64,000 bases of DNA from Chitinophagaceae bacterium. GTDB lineage: Bacteria; Bacteroidota; Bacteroidia; Chitinophagales; Chitinophagaceae. The stretch spans positions 1 to 64,000 of the forward strand of contig JAFMJI010000006.1 in the NCBI GenBank assembly GCA_017853575.1, given 5' to 3'. A model generated the notes under the pieces. The model did not search any database. It was not told the origin of the DNA and saw only the letters and a program-made list of their open reading frames with translations. Shown piece after piece: positions 35,575 through 44,553 of the stretch; within the stretch, counting starts at the first letter, position 1, and every line of letters starts with the position of its first letter. Made by a program: the position numbers and the translations under genes.

Positions 35575-36708
35575 TTGGAGGCTCGTTTTTTTATTCCTGT
35601 AAAAGCTTGTTTCTTTTTGATCGTGCTACTTCTTTCATTTGAAGGAAAAGGGCAGTTCAGAAAGTATTCCAATGAATTCATGAACATAGGTGCTGGAGCT
35701 CGTGGACTCGCTATGGGGGGTGCACAAATTGCAACTACAGAAGATGCCTATGCCGGATTCTGGAATCCTGCTGGACTTTCTGAATTGAGAGGACATTCTT
35801 CTTATTCTTTGATGCATGCTGAATATTTTGCCGGAATTGGTAAGTATGATTATTTCTCAACTGCCTCACCCATTGGAGATCCTGCCAAGGCAACCTCTGG
35901 CTTGGGCATCAGCGTGTTAAGATTCGCAGTAGATGATATTCCAAATACATTGTTCCTGGTAGAACCAGATGGAACCATCAACTATAACAATATTCGTTCC
36001 TTTTCATCTGCTGATTATGCAATGCTAATTTCATTTGGACAAACCTTGTTCAGTGATACTGAAAAAAATTTCTCATTCGGAACCAATGCAAAAGTGATTC
36101 ATCGCTCAGTTGGAAAATTCGCAAAAGCCTGGGGCGTTGGTTTGGATGCAGGGTTGCAATACAGGTCAGATAAAATAAGTTTTGGGTTAGTTGTCAGAGA
36201 TATTACCACAACATACAATGCTTGGCGTTTCTCATTTACTGACAAGGAAAAAGAGATGCTTTATCTTTCAAATAATCAAATTCCTATAAAGTCAGTTGAA
36301 TTGACTGCACCTCGTCTGTATCTAGGTGCAGCTTACAACTCTGATCTCAATGAAAAATTTTCAATCATGGGGGAACTCAATCTTGAATTGAGTTTTGATG
36401 GTCAACGAAATGTGCTGTTGAGCTCCAAAGTAATGAACATGGATCCTCGCATAGGAATTGAGATGAATTATGCCAAAACCATTGCTTTGAGAATGGGGGT
36501 GTATAATTTTCAAAGAGGATTGAAGGATGGTGATACAACGAATCTTTCTAAAGTATGGATCTATCAACCTGGTGTTGGCGTGGGATTTAATATTAAGCAA
36601 TTCAGAATTGATTATGCATTTACCAACCTGGCCAATCAATCAAACCCATTGTATACCCATGTGTTTTCATTGCATCTGAGACTTCCAACCAAAAAGTATA
36701 TTTATTGA
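35575..36708 (+). CDS. PorV/PorQ-family outer membrane protein
   Basis: This 377-residue barrel protein has a signal peptide ending EGKGQ (about residue 26). The mature part begins SNEFMNIGAGARGLAMGGAQIATTEDAYAGFWNPAGL, a PorV/PorQ/UPF0164 (FadL-like) hallmark, and ends in a strand rich C-terminus. In T9SS, PorV carries cargo to the sortase PorU, and here the next gene encodes a PorU-like sortase, starting 4 nt before this stop. No upstream in-frame ATG exists, so a TTG start at 35575 is used. Confidence 0.82.
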   Translation: MEARFFIPVKACFFLIVLLLSFEGKGQFRKYSNEFMNIGAGARGLAMGGAQIATTEDAYAGFWNPAGLSELRGHSSYSLMHAEYFAGIGKYDYFSTASPIGDPAKATSGLGISVLRFAVDDIPNTLFLVEPDGTINYNNIRSFSSADYAMLISFGQTLFSDTEKNFSFGTNAKVIHRSVGKFAKAWGVGLDAGLQYRSDKISFGLVVRDITTTYNAWRFSFTDKEKEMLYLSNNQIPIKSVELTAPRLYLGAAYNSDLNEKFSIMGELNLELSFDGQRNVLLSSKVMNMDPRIGIEMNYAKTIALRMGVYNFQRGLKDGDTTNLSKVWIYQPGVGVGFNIKQFRIDYAFTNLANQSNPLYTHVFSLHLRLPTKKYIY

Positions 36709-39700
36709 TGCTGAAGAAATTATCTCATATCATTTTATGCTTTTTTATTTTGGAGTCAGTTCATGCCCAAACTGATTTTGGCAACGAATGGATCAAGGAC
36801 TTCAGCAAAAAATATTACAAGATTCAAGTAGGGAAAGATGGTCTTTACAGGATTGGTTATGATGTTCTAAAAAAACTGGGACTTGAAAACACCAATGCAG
36901 ATCATTTTCAGCTTTGGAACAATGGCGTTGAGTTACCTATGTATACTACTCAGTCAAATACAACATTAAACCCTGATGGTTTTCTTGAATTCTTTGGAAA
37001 AATGAATGATGGAAAGTTGGATACAAAAATGTATCAGAACCCTAAATACCAAACTTCTGATAAATGGAGTTTATTGACAGATACGGCTGTATATTTTTTA
37101 ACTACGAATCAATCCTCCGTCAATCTCAGATATGCAGTTAAAACAAATAGTTCTTCCACCAGTAACCTCACTCCAGAAGAATATTTTAATTATACCTATC
37201 GCTATGCTTTCAAAGATCAAATTAATCCAGGCAGTCCGAATGTAATCGCGGGCGTAAATGTTTACTCTTCAAGTTTTGATGAAGGTGAGGGCTGGACAAG
37301 TCGAGGAATTACTTCATCAAATGCTCTTAAACTTACCATTTCAAACCTACAAGTATCATCGAGTGGACCTGATGCAAGTATGCGGCTTAATTTTTTTGGA
37401 GGTTCGTTGAACACTAGACAAGTCAGTGTTCAAATTGCTGGAAATTCAGTAATCAATTCATTTCCACTTGCAGGATTCAGCAGCAAAGACACAACTGTTC
37501 AAATAGTAAAGACAAAACTAGCCGGATCGTTTACGATGGACATTATCAATGCAAGTTCTTCTGTATATGATCAGTACATGGTCGGACAATTAGAAATAAA
37601 CTACCCTAGAAAATTTGATTTTGGGGGAGCAGCAAATTTTGAATTTTCAATAGAACCAAGTTCATCAGATAAATTAATTGAGATAACATCATTTAAGTTT
37701 GGTAGTAATGCATCAATACTTTATGATCTAACAAATCAACAGCGATATGTAGCCGAGATTAAAGGAAATAATCTAAGGTTCTTGGTTCCAGCCAATTCCC
37801 AGAAAAGAAACTTCGTTTTGATGAGTGTTGATGTTGATGAACTAAATACAGTTGGAGCAATTGTTGAGCATAAATTTATAGACTTTTCTAATCTCTCAAA
37901 TCAGGGGGATTATATCATCATCACTGATTCGATGCTTCGAAAAAGTAAAGCAGGGGATGCAATTGAAAACTACAAACAATATCGTTCGGGTGCTGCTGGT
38001 GGGAATTTCAACGTGTTGGTTGCCGATGTTTCACAAATAACTGATCAGTTTGCTTATGGGATCAAGAAACATCCGCTGGGAATTAAAAAGTTTATTCAAT
38101 TTGCAACAGTATTCTTCAAGCCTAAAGATATTTTACTAATAGGGAAGGGAGTGACATATGATCAATTTCGTATCAATGAATCTTCAGTCTATGCTAATAA
38201 ACTAAATCTAGTTCCAACTTTTGGAAGTCCAGCCTCCGATCATATCCTGGCATCCAATGAATTGGGACCAATTGCACAAATTCCGATAGGTAGGTTATCC
38301 GTCATCAATGGAGACGAGCTGAATGCTTATTTGGAAAAGCTCAAGCAACATGAAGATCTTATGAGTACAGGATCATCATACCAGACTGTTGATAAAAAAG
38401 GTTGGACCAAGAATGTATTGCATTTGGTTGCAGGTGGTGTTGTTCAGCCGGTAGTAACTGGATATATGAATGATGCAGCCAAAAAAATCAAGGATACATT
38501 GTTTGGCGCAAAAGTCACATCGATCGAAAAAACAACAGCTGCCTCAGTTGAATCAGGAAATAATACGCAGATTGATCAAATGTTTGAAAATGGATTGGGT
38601 ATTGTGAATTATTTCGGTCACTCATCTTTGAATTCGATGGAATTCAATTTGGATGACCCTGCACGTTTTAACAATCCAGGCAAGTATCCACTTTTTCTAG
38701 CTAATGCTTGCACAGCAGGGAATAATTTTTTCTATGATACTTTACGTATTCTTTCAAATAAAAAATCAATTTCAGAGGCGTATATCCTTGAGCCACAAAA
38801 GGGAAGTATTGCATTCGTAGCGAGCACACACTATGGAATTTTGATGAACCTGAATGATTTCGTACAAAGATTTTATGATCGTTTGGGTAAGCTAGATTAT
38901 GATAAAACATTAGGAGAAATTCATCAGAGAACCATGACCTCGCTCCAGAAAGACTTTGGTAATTCACCCAACAATCTTACTACAATGGAACAAATTTTGC
39001 TGCACGGCGATCCAGCAACAAAATTATATCCGCATCCGAAATCAGATTATGTGATTGAAGACCCATTGATCACTGTTGCTCCACAACCACTGACCATCGC
39101 AGAGTCTTATTATGATGTAAAGGTTGTTGTACGAAACATCGGACTAGCCCGAAATGATTCCGTAAAAGTTACAGTAAAAAGAGATCGCCCAGATGGCTCA
39201 AGTGAAATACTCTCCAGTAAGTTAATGGCGCTTAATTATGGTGATTCAATTCAGTTAAAATTCCTGCTGGATCCTAAAAAAGATTTGGGGCAACAGACAA
39301 TTGCTGTTACTGTTGATCCTGATAATTTAATTGATGAAGTGAGTGAATCAAACAATACAGTGACAAAAAAAATAAATGTTCTAGATAATGATATTAAGCC
39401 TGTATTTCCTACAGACTTCGCTATAGTTAATAAATGGCCTGTTAAGCTTTCCGCCAGTATCGGAAATTTCTCTGCATCAGGTGCTCAGTATGTTTTTCAG
39501 GTTGATACAACTTCAAACTTTAATTCCCCGATATTGGATAGCACCCTCGTTTCATCTAATGGAGGACTTATTGAGTATTTACCCAATATTAGAATTGCAG
39601 ACAGCACTGTTTTATTTTGGCGTGTAGCAAAGAAGCCAAGCGCCGGAATATCTTATAATTGGTTTTCTTCATCTCTTGTATACATATCAAAATCCGAGGA

Positions 39701-41759
39701 AGGCTGGAATCAGTCGAGCTATTATCAATTCCTGAAAAATCAGGTTACAAATTTTGAATTTGATCAGTCAAGGAATTTAAATTTTTCAAAAAAGAATCTC
39801 ACGTTGTATGTTCAGTCAAAATTAAAATCAACCACAACTTCTTACAACTCAGTTGAAGTGGGTAACAATGTGGTATACAATCAAAGTTGTGATGCAGCAT
39901 TTGGAACACTTGAATTTTCTTTGATCACGAAACGAACAGGAAAACCCATCAAAAACACCACACCTCCAGCTGTATCCAAGTTTTCGAGTTTCGTGCCTGC
40001 TGCATGTTTTTTAAATACAGATTTGTATCAATACTGGTTTAATTATAACTCACAACAAGGAAGAAATGATGCAGCTAATTTCTTTAATTATGTTCCTAAC
40101 GGAACGCTTCTGGTTTTAAATCACTGGAATAAAAAAGAGGATAATACGCTAAAGACAGTTGATCAGTGGAACAAAGACGCATTGTATAACAAACTTATTT
40201 CTGTTGGTTTTACACTGATTGATTCGTTTAAATCCAATCTTCCTTTCAGCTTGGTAGCATATAAAAATGACCTTGGAGAATGGAGTCTTCTTCAACAGAA
40301 AATTGGTAAGAGCTCAAGCGATGAATTGTCTGTTGAGCAGGCATTTGAGGCCATTGAAACTTCTGGAAAAATGAGCTTCCCAATAATTGGACCTGCCAAA
40401 AATTGGAAATCCATTTCATTGAATATGAAGTCACTTGAATCGCCAACGGATGATAATTCAACGTTGGAAATTACAGGCGTTGATAACAATTTAAGAGAGA
40501 CACAACTTTACCTGGGATCTATCGTCAAATCTGCTATGTTGTTTTCAAAGGATACAACACTGTCGTTTATAGATGCATCAAAATATCCATGGATCAAGTT
40601 CACGCTTTATCAAAATGATGCAACGAAACAAACTCCATCCCAGATTAAATATCTTCAAGTAAAGTATGAGCATGTTCCCGAGGGTGCATTGGGTGATGTT
40701 GCAAATACTACATTGATTTCATCCATGGATAAGGGGAGCAATTATCAGTTTCAGGCAAGTTTTAAAAATATCAGCAACACGGCTTTTGATAGTGTTAAAG
40801 TAGTTTGGAAAATTACCGATGATAAAAACCGTGATTCCATTTTATTTGATGGACTCAAGAAAAAATTAAATTCAGGAGATACCATTCAGTTCAGCAGGAC
40901 GCTTGATACGAGAAAACTTTCAGTTAATAATTTAATCTCGCTCAGTGTGAATCCTCAAAATGCTCAGCCAGAGCAATTCATGTTCAATAATTATTTGCAA
41001 ACGAAGTTAAGATTGATAGAAGATGCCATCCCACCCATATTGGATGTCACTTTTGATGGGGTACATATTCTTAACCGTGATATCGTATCATCGAAGCCCC
41101 AGATTTTGATTGAATTGAAAGATGACAATGCTTTTCTTCCATTGAACGATACAGCGCTCTTCAACATTCGGTTAAGATATCCTGATGGCATTATCAGGCA
41201 AATAAGATTTGATGGAGATACGTTGAAGTTTAGCCCTTCCAGCAATCCTCCTGGAGGAAATAATAATACGGCTGTCATCAATTTCAAACCTTTGCTGAGA
41301 ATGGATGGAGAATATGAATTGTTGATTACTGCAAAAGACAGAAGTGATAATGCATCAGGAGCAACAGATTTCAGTGTATTGTTTCAAGTGGTGAATCAAT
41401 CCATGATCACCAATCTGCTCAATTATCCAAATCCATTTACAACTTCAACTGCTTTTGTTTTTACATTAACCGGTTCTGAATTGCCAACCTATATGAGAAT
41501 TCAAATCTTAACCATCACGGGTAAGATTGTGAAAGAAATTTCAATGGCTGAATTGGGCCCCTTGAGAATTGGCAACAACATTACTGAGTATAAATGGGAT
41601 GGCCGAGATCAATATGGACAATTACTCGCAAACGGTGTTTATTTATATAGGGTTATTACGGATATCAAAGGAAAGAAAATCGACAAGCTGAGTGCAGGCT
41701 CTTATAATACTGATCAGTATTTCAAAGCCGGGTATGGAAAGATGTATCTGATGAGATAA
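36705..41759 (+). CDS. porU: PorU-like T9SS sortase (C25 cysteine peptidase), long form
   Basis: A 1684-residue secreted protein (signal ending VHAQ). The N-terminal region resembles the PorU pro-part (KYYKIQVGKDGLYRIGYDVLKKLG), then a gingipain-like C25 peptidase domain follows with candidate catalytic H639 in NYFGHSS and C669 in ANACTAGN. Immunoglobulin/CARDB-like domains come next (about 781-890 and 1340-1440), and a C-terminal FlgD-like/T9SS sorting-type domain (NYPNPFTTSTAFVF...ANGVYLYRV). PorU attaches cargo to lipopolysaccharide. This protein is much longer than the ~1150-1300 residues of canonical PorU, matching a PorU2-like form. It overlaps the PorV-like gene by 4 nt; the lasso cluster begins 9 nt after it. 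Confidence 0.85.
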   Translation: MMLKKLSHIILCFFILESVHAQTDFGNEWIKDFSKKYYKIQVGKDGLYRIGYDVLKKLGLENTNADHFQLWNNGVELPMYTTQSNTTLNPDGFLEFFGKMNDGKLDTKMYQNPKYQTSDKWSLLTDTAVYFLTTNQSSVNLRYAVKTNSSSTSNLTPEEYFNYTYRYAFKDQINPGSPNVIAGVNVYSSSFDEGEGWTSRGITSSNALKLTISNLQVSSSGPDASMRLNFFGGSLNTRQVSVQIAGNSVINSFPLAGFSSKDTTVQIVKTKLAGSFTMDIINASSSVYDQYMVGQLEINYPRKFDFGGAANFEFSIEPSSSDKLIEITSFKFGSNASILYDLTNQQRYVAEIKGNNLRFLVPANSQKRNFVLMSVDVDELNTVGAIVEHKFIDFSNLSNQGDYIIITDSMLRKSKAGDAIENYKQYRSGAAGGNFNVLVADVSQITDQFAYGIKKHPLGIKKFIQFATVFFKPKDILLIGKGVTYDQFRINESSVYANKLNLVPTFGSPASDHILASNELGPIAQIPIGRLSVINGDELNAYLEKLKQHEDLMSTGSSYQTVDKKGWTKNVLHLVAGGVVQPVVTGYMNDAAKKIKDTLFGAKVTSIEKTTAASVESGNNTQIDQMFENGLGIVNYFGHSSLNSMEFNLDDPARFNNPGKYPLFLANACTAGNNFFYDTLRILSNKKSISEAYILEPQKGSIAFVASTHYGILMNLNDFVQRFYDRLGKLDYDKTLGEIHQRTMTSLQKDFGNSPNNLTTMEQILLHGDPATKLYPHPKSDYVIEDPLITVAPQPLTIAESYYDVKVVVRNIGLARNDSVKVTVKRDRPDGSSEILSSKLMALNYGDSIQLKFLLDPKKDLGQQTIAVTVDPDNLIDEVSESNNTVTKKINVLDNDIKPVFPTDFAIVNKWPVKLSASIGNFSASGAQYVFQVDTTSNFNSPILDSTLVSSNGGLIEYLPNIRIADSTVLFWRVAKKPSAGISYNWFSSSLVYISKSEEGWNQSSYYQFLKNQVTNFEFDQSRNLNFSKKNLTLYVQSKLKSTTTSYNSVEVGNNVVYNQSCDAAFGTLEFSLITKRTGKPIKNTTPPAVSKFSSFVPAACFLNTDLYQYWFNYNSQQGRNDAANFFNYVPNGTLLVLNHWNKKEDNTLKTVDQWNKDALYNKLISVGFTLIDSFKSNLPFSLVAYKNDLGEWSLLQQKIGKSSSDELSVEQAFEAIETSGKMSFPIIGPAKNWKSISLNMKSLESPTDDNSTLEITGVDNNLRETQLYLGSIVKSAMLFSKDTTLSFIDASKYPWIKFTLYQNDATKQTPSQIKYLQVKYEHVPEGALGDVANTTLISSMDKGSNYQFQASFKNISNTAFDSVKVVWKITDDKNRDSILFDGLKKKLNSGDTIQFSRTLDTRKLSVNNLISLSVNPQNAQPEQFMFNNYLQTKLRLIEDAIPPILDVTFDGVHILNRDIVSSKPQILIELKDDNAFLPLNDTALFNIRLRYPDGIIRQIRFDGDTLKFSPSSNPPGGNNNTAVINFKPLLRMDGEYELLITAKDRSDNASGATDFSVLFQVVNQSMITNLLNYPNPFTTSTAFVFTLTGSELPTYMRIQILTITGKIVKEISMAELGPLRIGNNITEYKWDGRDQYGQLLANGVYLYRVITDIKGKKIDKLSAGSYNTDQYFKAGYGKMYLMR

Positions 41760-41768
41760 AATATTTTT

Positions 41769-42884
41769 ATGTGTGGAGGGGACGCGGGAACCATTTTCAA
41801 ATGGTTACTTGATGATGTTGTGAGCAAAAATATTGAAGAATCAACCTTGCTTGACTGGGAAGCTAGGCACAGGGTTCTTTTATATCCTTTCATTCTTGCA
41901 AATAAGAGAAAATTATTTTCAGCAGATTTTTTAAAATTATGCAGATCCAATTATCTGAAAAATTATGCGCAGGTCTTACAAGTAGAACACTTCCTCCAAA
42001 ATTTCAATGAATTTCTTTCCGCTCATTCTTCTCATGCAATTGTATTGAAGGGTGTTCCCGTTGCAGAAAATTATTATCCTGATAAATTTACACGGCATTC
42101 AAGGGATGTCGATGTGTTGGTTGAACAACATCAAGTCGATTTTATAGCAGAATGGCTAAAGCTTGAAGGATTTCACTTGGATAGTGATTATTTTTTGTAC
42201 AATAAAAAACAGCAAGAAGTTTTCTTAAAAAACAATCATCATTTTTGCTTTCATGGAACAAATGAAAGGCTTCCTTTGATTATAGAATTGCATTGGAAGC
42301 TCAGATCCAATGAAGATATCTGCAATATCAATCCTTTTGATAAAGGATATTCGTGGTTGAAAACATCTTATGATCATCTGTTTACCTTACATCATATCGA
42401 TCAATTCATTTATCTATGTGTACATGGTACTGAGCATGGATGGTATCGACTGAAATGGTTGTCGGATCTGCCATTTTTATGCCAAAGGATCAATTTAGAA
42501 TGGAATTGTGTAAAAGCCCGTGCCCATGAATTGAATGCGCTTGAGCATGTTGAGCTTTCTCTTTATTTGATTCATCATTTCACAGGGAAAATATTAATAC
42601 CGGGTACTGAAATACATTCATTTAATAAAGACATCAAAATAAAAGTATCCAAATTGCTAAGTCGAATCAATCAATCTGCTCTTATTGAAACTGGTTACCT
42701 GGCGGCAGTTCGACAAATTTTGTTTCTGTCCTCATTTAACAATAGAAAATGGAGTTTGAATTTTTGGATGAAGTGGTCGATATCTCCAGCTGATTGGAAA
42801 AGTTTTCCACTGCCGAATTGCCTATTCTTCCTTTATTATCCAATGCGACCAATTTTTTGGTTAATTAGAAAATCATTCAGATGA
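41769..42884 (+). CDS. Nucleotidyltransferase of the lasso-peptide cluster (NTP_transf_5-like)
   Basis: The 371-residue protein has a nucleotidyltransferase signature: VLKGVPVAENYYPDKFTRHSRDVDVLVEQ, with LKG (93-95), a conserved arginine and the metal-binding DVDVLV (113-118). Such proteins recur beside lasso-peptide and PqqD/B2 genes and some are reported to act on a phosphoserine at the end of the precursor. It is the first gene of the cluster, 9 nt after the PorU-like gene, and its ATG overlaps by 4 nt with the kinase gene that follows. Substrate here is inferred. Confidence 0.8.
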   Translation: MCGGDAGTIFKWLLDDVVSKNIEESTLLDWEARHRVLLYPFILANKRKLFSADFLKLCRSNYLKNYAQVLQVEHFLQNFNEFLSAHSSHAIVLKGVPVAENYYPDKFTRHSRDVDVLVEQHQVDFIAEWLKLEGFHLDSDYFLYNKKQQEVFLKNNHHFCFHGTNERLPLIIELHWKLRSNEDICNINPFDKGYSWLKTSYDHLFTLHHIDQFIYLCVHGTEHGWYRLKWLSDLPFLCQRINLEWNCVKARAHELNALEHVELSLYLIHHFTGKILIPGTEIHSFNKDIKIKVSKLLSRINQSALIETGYLAAVRQILFLSSFNNRKWSLNFWMKWSISPADWKSFPLPNCLFFLYYPMRPIFWLIRKSFR

Positions 42885-43777
42885 AATTCTTGAATTATTG
42901 GGCATATGGGTTGAGGGTGGCCTCCGAAATGGAATTTCCTGAATTGTACACTAGGTTTGAAGATGGAATACCTGATCTGCGTATTCATCTTCGTAGTATA
43001 AATTTATTGGAAGGAAAAATTGATCAAAATGCAACTTATTCATTTAAATCTCACAACAATATATTTTATGTTCATGTTAAGTCGGTCGCATTTTATGAAA
43101 TTTCCAATGGTATTAATATTACCATTTATCCATATCAAGATGCTCTGATTTCTGACATACGCGTTTATTGTTTATCGAATGCATTTGCTGCAGCACTTCA
43201 TCAAAGAAAAATCATGCCACTGCATGCAGGCGCAATTAGAAATAATGATAAAATTTCATTGATCATGGGGAATACTGGTTCAGGTAAATCCACTTTGCTT
43301 TATCATTTAATGCAAAAGGGATATAAGGTTTTCTCTGATGATGTCGTAGTTGTTTCTACCAGGAAAGGTAGTAATGAAACGAGTGCAACTTCTTCATATC
43401 CCATGATGAAATTATGGAAACATCAAATGAAAGGTATGGGTTTGGATAATGGGCAACAGGTTAGAAGTGGAGTAGATAAATTTCCTTTTTTATTTCATGA
43501 ACAATTTGATATTCATGCTCGAAAAATCGAGAAAATAATCATCTTAAAAGTTGTTTCGGGGCTAACTACATGTACTGTTCGAAAACTGAAAGGAATTGAG
43601 AGTGTGATCTTGTTATTCAACCAGATTTATAGAAAAGAATATTTAAATAGAACTGACTATATTTCTTCTTTATCGCTTTTGTCGTCAATGGCAAATAATA
43701 TTCCTTGTTATGAAATCAGCCGTCCAATGTTTCATTCAACTGAAATTGAGCTTGCAAATCTTTTCACCAAAATCTGA
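42881..43777 (+). CDS. HPr-kinase-like protein (predicted precursor-peptide serine kinase)
   Basis: The 298-residue product has the HprK C-terminal kinase fold: LHAGAI (H115), a P-loop GNTGSGKS (130-137), and DD (153-154) in the GYKVFSDDVVVVS segment. It lacks the phosphoserine phosphatase features of true HprK and no PTS gene is nearby. Relatives (PadeK/ThcoK type) phosphorylate the C-terminal serine of lasso precursors, and the candidate precursor here ends in serine. It starts within the last codons of the nucleotidyltransferase. A hairpin lies at its end (43774-43799). Confidence 0.85.
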   Translation: MKFLNYWAYGLRVASEMEFPELYTRFEDGIPDLRIHLRSINLLEGKIDQNATYSFKSHNNIFYVHVKSVAFYEISNGINITIYPYQDALISDIRVYCLSNAFAAALHQRKIMPLHAGAIRNNDKISLIMGNTGSGKSTLLYHLMQKGYKVFSDDVVVVSTRKGSNETSATSSYPMMKLWKHQMKGMGLDNGQQVRSGVDKFPFLFHEQFDIHARKIEKIIILKVVSGLTTCTVRKLKGIESVILLFNQIYRKEYLNRTDYISSLSLLSSMANNIPCYEISRPMFHSTEIELANLFTKI

Positions 43778-43856
43778 GAGAAAAATATCATTTTCTCAGG
43801 GTTTATTCTGATTATGTAAATCATTTATTCTTTTCATTTGCACTTAATTTAGGGAA

Positions 43857-44129
43857 ATGAAAAAACTGATAAAGAACAATTTACTGGATGGGGTAAAAGT
43901 TTATGATGAAGTATTTATGGTAGATCTGGAAGCAGATAAGTATTATGCCTTAAATCCCACGACAGCTTATATCTGGGACTTGATCTACATGCCGGTCAGT
44001 GTTGAGGAATTGAAGCAAAAAATACTTCAACGGTATAATGTCGATGAAAATATTGCAACAAATGCTTTGGAAAATATATTAAAAGAGATGATAAAAAGGA
44101 AAATGATTATTGAGTGTATTGAAGAGTGA
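43857..44129 (+). CDS. PqqD-like lasso-peptide B1 leader-recognition protein
   Basis: The 90-residue protein is a PqqD/RRE domain: VYDEVFMVDLEADKYYALNPTTAYIWDLI, then a helix-turn-helix-like tail. In lasso systems this B1 domain binds the precursor leader and delivers it to B2. The 80-nt gap upstream suggests it starts a second translational block B1-B2-C-A. Its stop is 1 nt before the B2 start. Confidence 0.9.
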   Translation: MKKLIKNNLLDGVKVYDEVFMVDLEADKYYALNPTTAYIWDLIYMPVSVEELKQKILQRYNVDENIATNALENILKEMIKRKMIIECIEE

Positions 44130-44130
44130 G

Positions 44131-44553
44131 ATGCTCAAGAAAAAAATTCTGTTGATTACATTGCTACATTTAATTGTATTTATATTTATACAGCTATTTT
44201 CTTTTGTCAGGGTATTGAAAATCCTCAACTATTTTCGACACACATCAAGCGATGATTTTTCTGGAAAAGATGTATACGGATTGGCAGAATATTATCATAG
44301 AATTATTACATTATCGCATTTTAAAAATCCAAGTTGCTTAGAGGTAGCATTGATGTTGACCTTCTTGATGAATAGGCGAAATGTTCCAACTGAATTTTGT
44401 TTAGGCATTGCACGATTAGATGGCAGTTTGACGGCTCATGCATGGTTGACATTTCGGGGGAAACTATTGGGGCAACCATTTCAAGCTGATGAATTCCTAC
44501 AAGTTTTCTCATCATCCAAAATAAGTCCAATTGAAGTTTGCAGGAAGTTTTGA
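44131..44553 (+). CDS. Lasso-peptide B2 leader protease (transglutaminase-like)
   Basis: From ATG 44131 (1 nt after B1) the protein is 140 residues with an N-terminal hydrophobic segment (6-28). The transglutaminase-like core shows C69 in NPSCLEVALML and H103 in TAHAWL, the Cys-His pair used to cut the leader in ATP-assisted B2 maturation. Upstream TTG at 44110 lies inside B1 and is not preferred. The end overlaps the cyclase TTG by 23 nt. Confidence 0.88.
   Translation: MLKKKILLITLLHLIVFIFIQLFSFVRVLKILNYFRHTSSDDFSGKDVYGLAEYYHRIITLSHFKNPSCLEVALMLTFLMNRRNVPTEFCLGIARLDGSLTAHAWLTFRGKLLGQPFQADEFLQVFSSSKISPIEVCRKF

Noticed and set aside
42881-43777. True HPr kinase/phosphorylase
   Set aside because: No PTS genes nearby; N-terminal part and neighbours match peptide-tailoring kinases.
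43857-44129. PQQ biosynthesis protein PqqD
   Set aside because: No other pqq gene is near; the context is a lasso-peptide locus where the same domain acts as B1.
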